A DNA stretch of 15,058 bases, from contig VXPI01000303.1 of NCBI GenBank assembly GCA_009839585.1, positions 1 to 15,058 of the forward strand, given 5' to 3'. This stretch comes from Gammaproteobacteria bacterium. Lineage in GTDB: Bacteria > Pseudomonadota > Gammaproteobacteria > Arenicellales > Poriferihabitantaceae. This document shows, one piece after another, positions 7,972 through 15,058 of the stretch (position 1 is the stretch's first letter; each line of letters opens with the position of its first letter). Position numbers and translations under genes: made by a program. The notes under the pieces were generated by a model. It was given only the letters and a program-made list of their open reading frames with translations. It was not told where the DNA came from and made no database searches.

Positions 7972-7992
7972 TTGATTGACACGTTCAATCAA
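7972..7992. repeat. Perfect 8-bp inverted repeat between rlmN and hisS
   Basis: TTGATTGA (7972-7979) and TCAATCAA (7985-7992) pair perfectly around a five-base loop. The hairpin is AT-rich and has no T-run after it on the minus strand, so it is a poor intrinsic terminator. It lies in the 88-base spacer before hisS and could affect the RNA leader or mark a rearrangement joint. Confidence 0.6.
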
Positions 7993-8010
7993 GATAGACG
8001 CATTCTGATT

Positions 8011-9135
8011 CTAGGATACCGCGACCTGTTGCATTGATACACGTTGGGAGCGTTGTGTTCGGTCCGCGAAATCTCCCGCCAATTGCCCACAGGCAGCTTC
8101 AATGTCATCTCCCCGGGTCTTGCGCGTGATGACAAAAATGTTTCGGTTGCGCAATTCCTCGCTGAAACGTTCAATCTGGTCAGGGGTTGATCGTTTATAG
8201 GGAATGCCCGAATACGGATTGAAGGGAATCAGGTTCACCTTGCAGGCTACGTCCTGCAACAATCCCGCCAATTGCCGGGCATGCTTCATGTCATCATTGA
8301 CACCCTGCAACATGACATATTCAAAAGTCACTCTCATGCGGTTGCCCAAATGACAGTAACGGCGGCAGCTGTCGAGCAATACCTTGATCGGATATTTTCG
8401 ATTGAGGGGTACCAGTTGTGAGCGAAGTTCATCATTCGGGGCATGCAGGGAAACCGCCAGCGATACCCGGCAACGCTTAGCCAGAGCATCTATGCCCGGT
8501 ACATGTCCTGCGGTGCTTAGCGTTACCCTTCGTCTTGACAAGCCAAACGAGCAATCATCCATCATCAAGTGCATCGCCGCTATGACGTTATCCAGATTTA
8601 ACAGTGGCTCCCCCATACCCATCATGACTACGTTGGTAACCGGTCTCTCCTGGAAATGGAGAGTCGGGTTTGCCCCCAGTTCTGGGTCAGTACTCAAGGC
8701 CCGGTTGGCCAACATCACCTGGGAAATGATTTCGCCCGCATCCAGATTGCGATTGAAACCCTGTCGAGCTGTTGCACAAAATGTGCAATTCAGACTGCAG
8801 CCGACTTGCGAAGAGACACACAGTGTTCCTCGATCAGGTTCCGGTATATAGACCGTTTCGATGCAGTTTCCGTCATGCAGCTTGACCAGCCACTTAACCG
8901 TTCCATCCGCCGATGCCTCCTGGCTAATGATTTCAGGCAGGGCCAGTTGCGCCTTGTTTTCCAGCAGGAGTCTGAGCGGTTTGCTGAGATCGGTCATTGA
9001 TGAAAACGACTGTATGTCTCTCTGATAAACCCATTTCAGAAGCTGCCTCGCTCGAAAAGGCTTCTCCCCCATATTCTCGAAAAACAGCTCGAGGCCGGAG
9101 CGGTCCAGACAAAGCAGGTTTTGTGTGGAGTTCAT
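8011..9135 (-). CDS. rlmN: Dual-specificity 23S rRNA/tRNA adenine-C2 methyltransferase RlmN
   Basis: Radical-SAM enzyme that methylates C2 of A2503 in 23S rRNA and A37 of some tRNAs. From the ATG at 9135 it has 374 residues and starts [12 protein letters not shown]. The N-terminal accessory domain includes [16 protein letters not shown] (22-37). The iron-sulfur cluster motif is CSLNCTFC (Cys113, 117, 120), and the two mechanistic cysteines are Cys106 (in TLCVSSQ) and Cys349 (in AACGQLAG), at positions equivalent to E. coli 118 and 355. [10 protein letters not shown] (171-180) is the SAM-binding motif. The frame stays open upstream into ndk, but that extension has no match and overlaps the ndk coding region. 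No clear Shine-Dalgarno is visible. The ndk stop is 31 bases upstream. Confidence 0.96.
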   Translation of the reverse strand: MNSTQNLLCLDRSGLELFFENMGEKPFRARQLLKWVYQRDIQSFSSMTDLSKPLRLLLENKAQLALPEIISQEASADGTVKWLVKLHDGNCIETVYIPEPDRGTLCVSSQVGCSLNCTFCATARQGFNRNLDAGEIISQVMLANRALSTDPELGANPTLHFQERPVTNVVMMGMGEPLLNLDNVIAAMHLMMDDCSFGLSRRRVTLSTAGHVPGIDALAKRCRVSLAVSLHAPNDELRSQLVPLNRKYPIKVLLDSCRRYCHLGNRMRVTFEYVMLQGVNDDMKHARQLAGLLQDVACKVNLIPFNPYSGIPYKRSTPDQIERFSEELRNRNIFVITRKTRGDDIEAACGQLAGDFADRTQRSQRVSMQQVAVS

Positions 9136-9166
9136 GGCATGCAGGATCAATCGGGAGTAGACTGGA

Positions 9167-9598
9167 TCAGCGGGTTCTCTTGCAAATCTGGGAAGTATCG
9201 AAAAAGAATGCAATTTCCTGTTCTGCGGTCTCTGGAGAATCCGACCCATGTACCGCATTCTCCTGAACATCGGTTGCAAAATCCGCCCGGATGGTTCCGG
9301 GTGCCGCATCGGCCGGGTTAGTGGCCCCCATCACCTGACGGTTTCTTGAAATGGCATCCTCGCCCTCCAGTACCTGAACCATTACCGGCCCCGAAGTCAT
9401 GAATTCGACCAGTTCTCCGTAGAACGGGCGCTCCTTGTGGACCAGGTAGAATTCTTCTGCCTGCTGCCGTGTCATGTGCAGCATTCTTGATGCCACGATT
9501 TTGAGACCAGCATCTTCAAATCGCTGGCAAATCCTGCCGATCTGGTTGCTTGCCACTGCATCGGGCTTGACTATTGAAAATGTCCGTTCAATTGCCAC
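9167..9598 (-). CDS. ndk: Nucleoside diphosphate kinase
   Basis: Transfers the gamma-phosphate of ATP to nucleoside diphosphates through a phospho-histidine. The GTG start at 9598 gives 143 residues beginning [15 protein letters not shown], the same length and N-terminus as E. coli Ndk. It is supported by AGGAG eight bases upstream; earlier in-frame starts (ATG 9604, GTG 9607) lie too close to that site. The catalytic His is His117 in NAVHGSDS, and the substrate-binding GATNPADA motif (91-98) is present. It is the first gene of the minus-strand block and is followed by rlmN, as in E. coli. Confidence 0.97.
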   Translation of the reverse strand: MAIERTFSIVKPDAVASNQIGRICQRFEDAGLKIVASRMLHMTRQQAEEFYLVHKERPFYGELVEFMTSGPVMVQVLEGEDAISRNRQVMGATNPADAAPGTIRADFATDVQENAVHGSDSPETAEQEIAFFFDTSQICKRTR

Positions 9599-9607
9599 TT
9601 GCATCAC

Positions 9608-9613
9608 TCCTAA
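9608..9613 (-). promoter_or_regulatory. Ribosome binding site that decides the ndk start
   Basis: The minus-strand sequence TTAGGAGTG upstream of ndk holds AGGAG, eight bases before the GTG at 9598. The two upstream start candidates (ATG 9604 and GTG 9607) overlap or nearly touch this site, so the GTG giving MAIERTF is preferred. Confidence 0.6.
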
Positions 9614-9745
9614 TATTAATGAAATATGTTGTAAAAAAACGTCAATGCCTTGCGTAAGATTTTGGTTTATCAGTATAGCTACTAGTCATCAAACATAAAG
9701 AGGACATTCGATGACAATATTTCTTGTTTTCTCGTTGATCTTCTG

Positions 9746-9780
9746 AAAGCGCAAGATTCTAAATTCGGGTCTTGCGCTTT
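9746..9780. terminator. Perfect 11-bp inverted repeat after the antitoxin gene; possible terminator
   Basis: AAAGCGCAAGA (9746-9756) and TCTTGCGCTTT (9770-9780) are perfect inverted copies separated by 13 bases. The hairpin lies 83 bases past the antitoxin stop, on the minus-strand read, and upstream of ndk. There is no uninterrupted T-run on either side, so if it ends transcription it is not a textbook intrinsic terminator. It may be a bidirectional barrier or a protein site. Confidence 0.5.
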
Positions 9781-9862
9781 ACACGGCCAATAAAAAACAC
9801 CATGCTCATAAAGCCATCCGAAGTGTTCGAAAAATTTCCGATGAACATTGATATAGATCACC

Positions 9863-10186
9863 TTAGGCAACTTTCCGGGCTTTGACTTCCAGGTGAATCC
9901 CCTCCTGCTCCTGCAGGTATTGGATCACTGCGAACAGATTGCTCGCCTGGGGATTTCCTTTTGGCCCGAACATACGCATGAAACTCTTGCTCGACTTCTT
10001 GAAAACCAGAGAAAGTTCCTCAAACCCAATCGTCGCATTGATGTAATCACGCAATACCGCCTTTCCGATATCGACATCACCAGCAAGCAGGCATTCGACC
10101 CCTTCTTGTAGCAGGCCCTTGCGAAACGACGGATCCCGTTGGGCTCGTACCTGTATGGTGTCCTTAAAATCTTTCGTTAAAGTCAT
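9863..10186 (-). CDS. Antitoxin of a HigBA-like addiction module (HTH protein)
   Basis: Resembles the short putative addiction-module antidote proteins that pair with a RelE/HigB-type toxin encoded directly upstream. The 107-residue product has a helical N-terminus (DFKDTIQVRAQRDPSFRKGLLQEGVECLLAGD), then AVLRDYINATIGFEELS and a helix-turn-helix region (about residues 53-80, with KSSKSFMRMFGPKGNPQ). Such antitoxins usually bind the toxin and repress their own promoter. The start is the ATG at 10186, with GAGGTGA four bases upstream. The frame is intact. The toxin gene ends 38 bases upstream and is broken, so this is now an orphan antitoxin. Family assignment is by pattern recognition; the exact subfamily is uncertain. 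Confidence 0.8.
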   Translation of the reverse strand: MTLTKDFKDTIQVRAQRDPSFRKGLLQEGVECLLAGDVDIGKAVLRDYINATIGFEELSLVFKKSSKSFMRMFGPKGNPQASNLFAVIQYLQEQEGIHLEVKARKVA

Positions 10187-10224
10187 CAAGTCACCTCTTG
10201 ACGTTTTCGGAGCTTATAGTCGCG

Positions 10225-10527
10225 TCAATGCCCTTTCGCAGTAGCAATATCCATATCTTGGCGTTTCTTGGTTCCACCCGCAAGTAAAATCACCAACCGG
10301 TCTCCGTCCTTGCCGAAGTAGGCCCGATAGTCAGGACCAAAATCAATTCGATACTCATAAACGCCAGCACCAACACCTTTCACGTTAGAGGAAATTACCC
10401 TACCCCATCCGATAGACTGCCATTGCCACCTTGACCGCAGCGGCCACATTCAGACGATCGAACCATTTGGCATACGGGCTGTTTCATCAGCATCCCGGTA
10501 TTCTATAGCCTCTATCGCATGCCCCAT
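10225..10527 (-). pseudogene. RelE/HigB-type toxin gene, inactivated by frameshifts and stops
   Basis: The three pieces of a typical ~95-residue toxin are all present but in two frames. Piece 1 from the ATG at 10527 reads MGHAIEAIEYRDADET. Near 10478 one base appears missing, and the continuation [19 protein letters not shown] is in the next frame. It meets a TAG at 10402-10400. Near 10392 an extra C returns the original frame, which continues [19 protein letters not shown] and ends [19 protein letters not shown]. In the original frame the middle piece also carries a TGA at 10452-10450. A shorter open frame from an ATG at 10449 yields a 74-residue product whose N-terminal third is out-of-frame sequence. 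Two shifts plus a stop make sequencing error an unlikely full explanation. The antitoxin gene follows downstream. Confidence 0.8.
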
Positions 10528-11060
10528 ATAGTAGCATATATGTTACCTTTTGCAATGCTACGAATACGTTCGCCCAAATCCCGCCTGCCGGGCCATTTCC
10601 CGGCATTTCCCGCACCCACACCGCCGAAATCCGGGCCCACAGCGGACAGACAAGTCTCTAATTTGAGATTAGGGCACAACATCTTATTTCAAAATAACCA
10701 CCCTTTGCGTTGCCTTGTAATAATACCCTGGCTAAGCGGTTTTTGGGCGAGTGCATCCCTGCCTCGAAACGGCATTTTTTTTGAAGACTGACTTCGGCGA
10801 ATGCCAGCAATCGCTACCAGGACGGTCTGCGGCCAGGACCTGTTCAAGACCGATCCGGGCACCATGCCCAAGCGGCGACAACGTGTCCGCGAGGCGTGAA
10901 ACGGACAATCGCAAAGGCCTCGTCCAGCGAGGTGAAGGCGGTTACATCCCGGACCACCGCATCGATGCCGTTGACAATGGATGGGGCAGGTCCATTATTG
11001 TGGCTGGGGTTCCTGGCGAGTAGTCACAATCAACGTTAAACACTGCCTTTTCAGACTGGT
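10528..11060. other. Accessory gap without an intact gene
   Basis: Between the broken toxin gene and the transporter gene. The part from about 10770 to 10985 is visibly richer in GC than the flanks. It contains one coding-like remnant, described separately. A near-palindrome TCTCTAATTTGAGA lies around 10655-10670. I see no RNA gene, insertion-sequence ends or complete coding region here. Confidence 0.5.
10844..11023 (-). pseudogene. Coding-like remnant of unknown origin
   Basis: An open stretch of 59 codons follows a TGA at 11026-11024 and ends at a TGA at 10844, without a convincing start. The part reading SIVNGIDAVVRDVTAFTSL then DEAFAIVRFTPRGHVVA has strongly coding-like codon choice (G or C at most third positions) and a plausible amino-acid pattern. 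I do not recognise the family. It is probably a truncated piece of a transferred gene, given the decayed toxin gene next door and the higher GC content. It could still be chance. Confidence 0.3.
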
Positions 11061-12839
11061 TTATCCCGTCAATGGCCAGACCCATGCAATCATCGGAACC
11101 GAAACCAGTATGACGATAATCTCCAACGGCAAACCCATCCGCCAGTAATCTCCAAAACGATAGCCTCCCGGAGCCATGATCAAGGTATTGTTCTTGTGGC
11201 CAATTGGCGTCAGGAATGCGCACGAAGCTGATATCGCGACCGCCATCAAAAACGGATCAGGGTTCTGATTCAGGGCATTCGCTATTTCCAGCGCAACCGG
11301 GGCAGCCATAACGGCCGTCGCCGTGTTATCGAGTAAATCTGACAATGTCATGGTGAACACCATAAGCAACGCCAGAACCAGTAGCGGACCGAAATTGTCA
11401 GAAAAGCCAATGATCGCCTGTGCAACCAGATCTGACCCTCCTGATGCTTCAAAGGCAGCACCAATTGGAATTAATGACCCCAACAACACGATAACCGGCC
11501 ATTCAATGGTTTCGTAGAGGTCCCGTATCGGTACGATCTTGAAGGCAATCATGAACAGGCTCACGATACCCAGGGCAACTGCCAGGTCAACATAGCCCAG
11601 GACCACCAGGACAATCGCCACAGCAAACACAAACACCGTCAATTCCGCCTTATGGCGCTGGGCTACCAAAAAGTCCCTCTCCTGCAAAGGCATACCACCC
11701 ACCCTGGTAGCTACATCGTGAAGATTGCCGGTCGGGCCAAGAAGAAGCAATACATCGCCGGCCCGGATGGTCAGCTGTCTCACACTCTGCTCAAAAGGCA
11801 CACCCTGTCTGGATATCCCAAGTAGATTCACCCCGTGTCGTTGCAGGAGTCGAAGATCCAAAGCATTACGGCCTGCAATATAAGCATGCTCAGGTACCAC
11901 CACTTCAATTAGGGATAAATCCCCGCCGATTAGGGACTCATGTTTTTCGGAACCAACATATTCCAGCTGATTCTCGCCAACAAATGCGTCAATATTGTCA
12001 GCCATGGCTCGAATTACCAGGATATCCCTTTCGGCGATTTCCTCATCCACGGCTTGACCGGGAAACCGCTTTCCTCTTCTTGAAAGTCCGATGATCTCGA
12101 TATCCGTGTCTTGATTCGCCTTGTTCAACGCCTCAATAGTCATCCCGATAACCCTTGACTTCTCTGCAACCCGGATTTCTGCAACATATTCCCTGACTGC
12201 GGACAAATTCTTCTGGCCGGTTTGTGATTTGTCTACGGGAATGAGCCGCCAACCGATCAAGGCCACAAATAGCACTCCCGCAACCGCAACAGCAAGCCCG
12301 ACCGGTGCGTAATCAAACATGCCAAATGACTCTCCCAGGGCTTGCTCGCGAAAACTTGCAATAATGATGTTGGGAGGTGTTCCAATGAGAGTAATCAATC
12401 CGCCCAGAATCGAAGCGAATGACAATGGCATCAAGGTCAGACCCGGCTTGCGCTTTTCCTTGTCTGCCATGCCCATGTCGACCGGAATCATCATCGCAAG
12501 AGCGGCAACGTTATTCATGATCGCCGAGAGCATGGCCGTAACCGTCGACATTACAGTAATGTGAAGAAATAGCGAACGACCGGTTTTCACCACATACCGG
12601 GCAACCAGTTCTATGGCTCCTGACTTCAGCAGACCGGTACTCACCACCAGTACCAGTGCAATGATCACGGTAGCAGGATGGCTGAACCCCGTGAAAGCCT
12701 GATTGGCCGGCACTATGCCCAATATAACCGCCAGCATCAAACCGCCGAATGCGATGAGATCATAGCGAATTCGCCCCCATACCAGTAGCCCGAACAGAAC
12801 CGCTAGCAGGGAAAACAGCATTACCTGGTCAGTGGACAT
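11061..12839 (-). CDS. SLC13-type transporter with two TrkA-C-like domains
   Basis: Inner-membrane permease of the SLC13 (DASS / ArsB-NhaD-like) class; such proteins move anions such as sulfate or dicarboxylates with Na+ or H+. The 592-residue protein has membrane helices in residues about 5-200 and 400-590. Between them are two TrkA-C/RCK-C-like regulatory domains (about 215-295 and 305-390; AERDILVIR and IRAGDVLLLLGP are their ends). Substrate-site motifs occur twice, as the inverted-repeat fold requires: IMNN (107-110) with IGTPPN (152-157), and LLDNTATA (502-509) with TPIGHKNN (544-551). The ATG at 12839 lacks a strong Shine-Dalgarno. Substrate cannot be told from sequence; sulfate is one possibility because plant and algal sulfate carriers share this layout. 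It seems to be transcribed alone. Confidence 0.9.
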   Translation of the reverse strand: MSTDQVMLFSLLAVLFGLLVWGRIRYDLIAFGGLMLAVILGIVPANQAFTGFSHPATVIIALVLVVSTGLLKSGAIELVARYVVKTGRSLFLHITVMSTVTAMLSAIMNNVAALAMMIPVDMGMADKEKRKPGLTLMPLSFASILGGLITLIGTPPNIIIASFREQALGESFGMFDYAPVGLAVAVAGVLFVALIGWRLIPVDKSQTGQKNLSAVREYVAEIRVAEKSRVIGMTIEALNKANQDTDIEIIGLSRRGKRFPGQAVDEEIAERDILVIRAMADNIDAFVGENQLEYVGSEKHESLIGGDLSLIEVVVPEHAYIAGRNALDLRLLQRHGVNLLGISRQGVPFEQSVRQLTIRAGDVLLLLGPTGNLHDVATRVGGMPLQERDFLVAQRHKAELTVFVFAVAIVLVVLGYVDLAVALGIVSLFMIAFKIVPIRDLYETIEWPVIVLLGSLIPIGAAFEASGGSDLVAQAIIGFSDNFGPLLVLALLMVFTMTLSDLLDNTATAVMAAPVALEIANALNQNPDPFLMAVAISASCAFLTPIGHKNNTLIMAPGGYRFGDYWRMGLPLEIIVILVSVPMIAWVWPLTG

Positions 12840-13120
12840 TACTCAATGGGAAACATTTTTCAGTATTGAGGGAAAGACAACCCTCCGCGAGGATTGCTGA
12901 TAAATCGTTCTAGATATCTAGATTGCCGGCATGAATGCATTCTGGCAACACAGAGATTGCTCATTTCCGGCTTTCTCCTGCAATCGACTACGAGTCAGGC
13001 ACCTGCATTGGATGCCCTCCGACAATCAAGTACTCTGCCAGCCCGTGTTTTCCATCTTGCGAATTGAGGCTGGATACCGAAGTTCGAAGGAACAACGTAG
13101 CGGGCAACGTTCCGTGTAAC
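12840..13120. other. Intergenic region between SWIM gene and transporter gene
   Basis: Holds the leader of the transporter gene and the 14-bp palindrome listed separately. Short open frames here have no recognisable features. A small GC-rich hairpin (CCTC-CGC-GAGG, about 12882-12892) is near the transporter start. I could not identify a convincing promoter. Confidence 0.4.
12909..12922. promoter_or_regulatory. Perfect 14-bp palindrome, possible operator
   Basis: TCTAGATATCTAGA is its own reverse complement. It lies 70 bases upstream of the transporter ATG, where an operator for a dimeric regulator would be expected. No regulator gene is visible nearby. Confidence 0.4.
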
Positions 13121-13957
13121 TCAAATTGAACTTCGGTTTTGTTTGACCACTCGTTCATAGATGGGTTCCATAATCTCAATCAATGGCTTGTTATGCCCCC
13201 AGAAACCCGGGTAATCTCCCCCCTTCTTGATCAAGATAGCCGGGGTTACGTGCTCGTTGCTGGCGTGGTCCAGATCAGGAAGGGGGTTGTACCCTCGCCA
13301 AAAGGATTGTAGATCAGTATATTTTTCGGAATTGCGAATCGGGGATGGATAGCGGTTGGACTGATATTCCGGATTGTGATCATGAGTCTTCATTTGATGA
13401 ATCAGAACGTGACCCAAATCAGATTCTGCCAAAACATGCCGCAATTCATCGAACAGCATGCCTCGCAACTGGAACGCAAGAAACGGGGAACGATCCAGCA
13501 TGGATGCAATCTTGTAGTAAATGCCAGCCACATGCTTGCACGGAGAAGCATCATCCGGGCATGAGCATTTGCTGACTATATCCGAGGGTTTTGACGGGAG
13601 CAGGGAAAGGTTTCTCGAGGAAAATACCTGTTCAATATTGGACGGCATTTCATCAAGCAGCAATTGCGATAGTGCTGCAGCATTGTGGGTAATGTCTAAG
13701 ATTATCCTTTCCCAATCCCTGTCGGAAAACTGTTTCAGGGATACCGAAACATTGTAGCGGGGTTCTTCGTACACACCAAAATAATGATTCACATTGCCCC
13801 GCACCTTGCCCTTGACTTGATGGCCGTTAATCGAAAACTCAAGCAAACGACTCTCGCCCGAATATGCCCGGCCGCGCTTCAGTCGCCCGACGTCCATGCA
13901 ATGCTCCAGCACATCCAGAAATTTCTCTCCCCACCAGGTCCGGGCCGCCCGCGTCAT
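13121..13957 (-). CDS. SWIM zinc-finger protein
   Basis: Bacterial SWIM-domain protein of the kind often encoded beside SNF2-family helicases; the role is not established. The 278-residue product has the zinc ligands CxCx6CxH as Cys131, Cys133, Cys140 and His142 (CSCPDDASPCKHVAG), with an N-terminal basic/aromatic region (RAARTWWGEKFLDVLE, RGRAYSGESRLLEF) and a post-SWIM segment PFLAFQLRGMLFDEL typical of this family. SWIM domains are thought to bind DNA or proteins. The ATG at 13957 overlaps the helicase stop codon by four bases (ATGA), so the two proteins are probably made in matched amounts and may act together. The C-terminal ~100 residues (RYPSPIRNSE..., GFWGHNKPLIEIMEPIYERV) are unlike anything I can name. 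Confidence 0.88.
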   Translation of the reverse strand: MTRAARTWWGEKFLDVLEHCMDVGRLKRGRAYSGESRLLEFSINGHQVKGKVRGNVNHYFGVYEEPRYNVSVSLKQFSDRDWERIILDITHNAAALSQLLLDEMPSNIEQVFSSRNLSLLPSKPSDIVSKCSCPDDASPCKHVAGIYYKIASMLDRSPFLAFQLRGMLFDELRHVLAESDLGHVLIHQMKTHDHNPEYQSNRYPSPIRNSEKYTDLQSFWRGYNPLPDLDHASNEHVTPAILIKKGGDYPGFWGHNKPLIEIMEPIYERVVKQNRSSI

Positions 13958-15058
13958 GAATCCTCCATGATGGCTTTACGATTCAGGGAGATGAGTTGTC
14001 GAAATTGATCGTTATCAATTTCGGTCAACCAGTTTTCATCACTTCCGATTACGCTGTCTGCCAGTGCACGCTTGTCTTCGATCATCTGATCGATTCTTTC
14101 TTCCAGTGTTCCCAATGTGATCATTTTATGGACAAACACCGATTGCTTTTGTCCAATACGATATACCCGGTCCGTAGCCTGATTTTCTACCGCCGGGTTC
14201 CACCAGCGGTCAAAGTGAAAAACATGATTCGCCCGGGTCAGGGTAATTCCGACCCCGCCCGCTTTCAAGGAAAGGATGAATATACCCGCTGGGGTATCGG
14301 TATCCTGAAACCCTTCAATCATGCGCTGACGTTTCTTGCGGCTGGTTCCACCATGCAGGTAATGAACTGGGCAATGATGATGATTACGCAAAAATTCCTC
14401 GAGCTGTGCGCCCAGTTCCGTAAACTGGGTAAAGACCAGCATACTGGATGATTCCGCAAGCGCTTCCTCAACCATCTCATTAAGACGCGAGAGCTTGTGT
14501 GAACGGGTTTGTTCAAAGGCACTTTCATCCTGCAAAAACTGATTTGGGTGATTGCATATCTGTTTGAGCTTCATCAGGGTAGCGAGCATTATTCCCCGCC
14601 GTTCCATACCATCGACACTTTCCAGCTGTCGCTCCACTTCCTTTACGACCGCCTCGTAGAGCGAGGCCTGCTCCCTGGTCAGATTGCAGTAAACCTTTTG
14701 CTCAACTTTTTCAGGAAGATCGTTAATAATGCTGGGGTCCGTTTTCATGCGTCGAAGAATAAATGGATGCGCCAGTTTTTGTAACTGCCTTGTCTTGACT
14801 GGATCACGGTCCTTTTGAATCGGCAGTTCATAGGCCTTTCTGAATCCGGTTTTCTTGCCAAGATAACCGGGAGTCAGGAAGTTAAACAGAGACCACAGGT
14901 CCATAAGACGGTTTTCTACGGGGGTTCCCGTAAGAATCAATCGATGAGTCGATTTCAGTGAACAGATCGCCCGGGTTTGAGCGGAGTCGGGGTTCTTGAT
15001 GTTTTGTGCCTCGTCTACCACAATTCGGTGCCATGATTGCGACCGGAACAATGTACGG
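13954..15058 (-). CDS. SNF2-family DNA helicase/translocase, C-terminal part
   Basis: ATP-dependent double-stranded-DNA translocase of the SNF2/COG0553 type. Only the last ~367 residues are in the window; the gene continues past 15058 and lacks its N-terminus, including the Walker A motif. Visible, in order: DEAQ box in VVDEAQNIKN, motif III region LILTGTPVENRLMDLWSLFN, a helical insert (RRMKTDP...LPEKVEQKVYCNLT) and the helicase C domain with LVFTQF, LSLKAGGVGITLT, FHFDRWWNPAVENQATDR and the arginine-finger motif VYRIGQ. The layout is typical of bacterial SNF2 proteins rather than RapA-specific. The SWIM gene overlaps the stop codon by four bases. Possible roles are DNA repair, chromatin-like remodelling or phage defence; nothing here decides between them. 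Confidence 0.95.
   Translation of the reverse strand, partial: RTLFRSQSWHRIVVDEAQNIKNPDSAQTRAICSLKSTHRLILTGTPVENRLMDLWSLFNFLTPGYLGKKTGFRKAYELPIQKDRDPVKTRQLQKLAHPFILRRMKTDPSIINDLPEKVEQKVYCNLTREQASLYEAVVKEVERQLESVDGMERRGIMLATLMKLKQICNHPNQFLQDESAFEQTRSHKLSRLNEMVEEALAESSSMLVFTQFTELGAQLEEFLRNHHHCPVHYLHGGTSRKKRQRMIEGFQDTDTPAGIFILSLKAGGVGITLTRANHVFHFDRWWNPAVENQATDRVYRIGQKQSVFVHKMITLGTLEERIDQMIEDKRALADSVIGSDENWLTEIDNDQFRQLISLNRKAIMEDS

Noticed and set aside
7923..7988. 22-residue N-terminal extension of HisS from a TTG
   Set aside because: HisS proteins start near the RNIQxVRGMND segment; the extra residues look non-coding and include one arm of the hairpin.
8384..8851. Open frame of 155 codons on the plus strand
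   Set aside because: Antisense to the rlmN core, whose radical-SAM motifs are intact on the other strand.
9136..9309. Possible 58-residue N-terminal extension of RlmN
   Set aside because: It overlaps the ndk coding region, has no family match, and the ATG at 9135 gives a protein that aligns with E. coli RlmN from its start.
9640..9690. Promoter of ndk from TTGACG or TATACT on the minus strand
   Set aside because: Each element lacks a good partner at the right distance, so neither can be supported.
9682..9870. Possible 62-residue gene downstream of the antitoxin
   Set aside because: Starts only with a TTG inside the antitoxin end, contains the inverted repeat at 9746-9780 and resembles no family I know.
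13060..13120. Inverted repeat GGAAC/GTTCC after the SWIM gene as a terminator
   Set aside because: Only five paired bases with a 15-base loop and no T-run.
1..15058. CRISPR arrays, tRNA or rRNA genes, insertion-sequence ends
   Set aside because: No regularly spaced repeats, cloverleaf sequences or rRNA segments were seen; the only repeats are the short ones listed.

Overview
The window looks like a chromosomal segment of a gammaproteobacterium. The main evidence is the block ndk-rlmN-hisS-yfgM-bamB-der, which has the gene order and protein sequences known from Escherichia coli and its relatives. Other support comes from a gammaproteobacterial-type XseA beside it and from rpsP followed by rimM. 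I cannot name a genus. GC content looks close to one half in most places (judged by eye, not computed).

Layout, left to right. (1) Positions 1-621: the start of the rpsP-rimM ribosome operon on the minus strand, with an extended -10 promoter and a 15-bp tandem repeat between the two genes. (2) 720-3430, plus strand: a small unrecognised lipoprotein gene overlapping xseA, then an exported M23-type protein whose zinc site has been lost. (3) 3438-9598, minus strand: the housekeeping block ndk > rlmN > hisS > yfgM > bamB > der (nucleotide balance, 23S rRNA/tRNA methylation, histidyl-tRNA synthesis, envelope assembly, ribosome assembly). It meets the M23 gene tail to tail with only 7 bases between. 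The pilW-rodZ-ispG genes that stand between rlmN and hisS in E. coli are absent; a short spacer with a perfect 8-bp hairpin is there instead. (4) 9600-11060: an accessory patch holding an intact antitoxin gene, a toxin gene broken by two frameshifts and two stop codons, and a GC-rich stretch with a coding-like remnant. (5) 11061-12839, minus strand: a 592-residue SLC13-type transporter with two internal TrkA-C-like domains, with a perfect 14-bp palindrome upstream of it. (6) 13121-15058, minus strand: a SWIM zinc-finger protein translationally coupled (4-base overlap) to a SNF2-family helicase that runs off the window.

Most of the window is ordinary core genome. The points that merit a second look are the M23 protein that has lost three of four active-site residues yet keeps an intact frame, the orphaned antitoxin, the collapsed rlmN-hisS junction, and the SNF2-SWIM pair. 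I do not see a clear, previously undescribed multi-gene system; the SNF2-SWIM pair is the closest candidate and is cut by the window edge.
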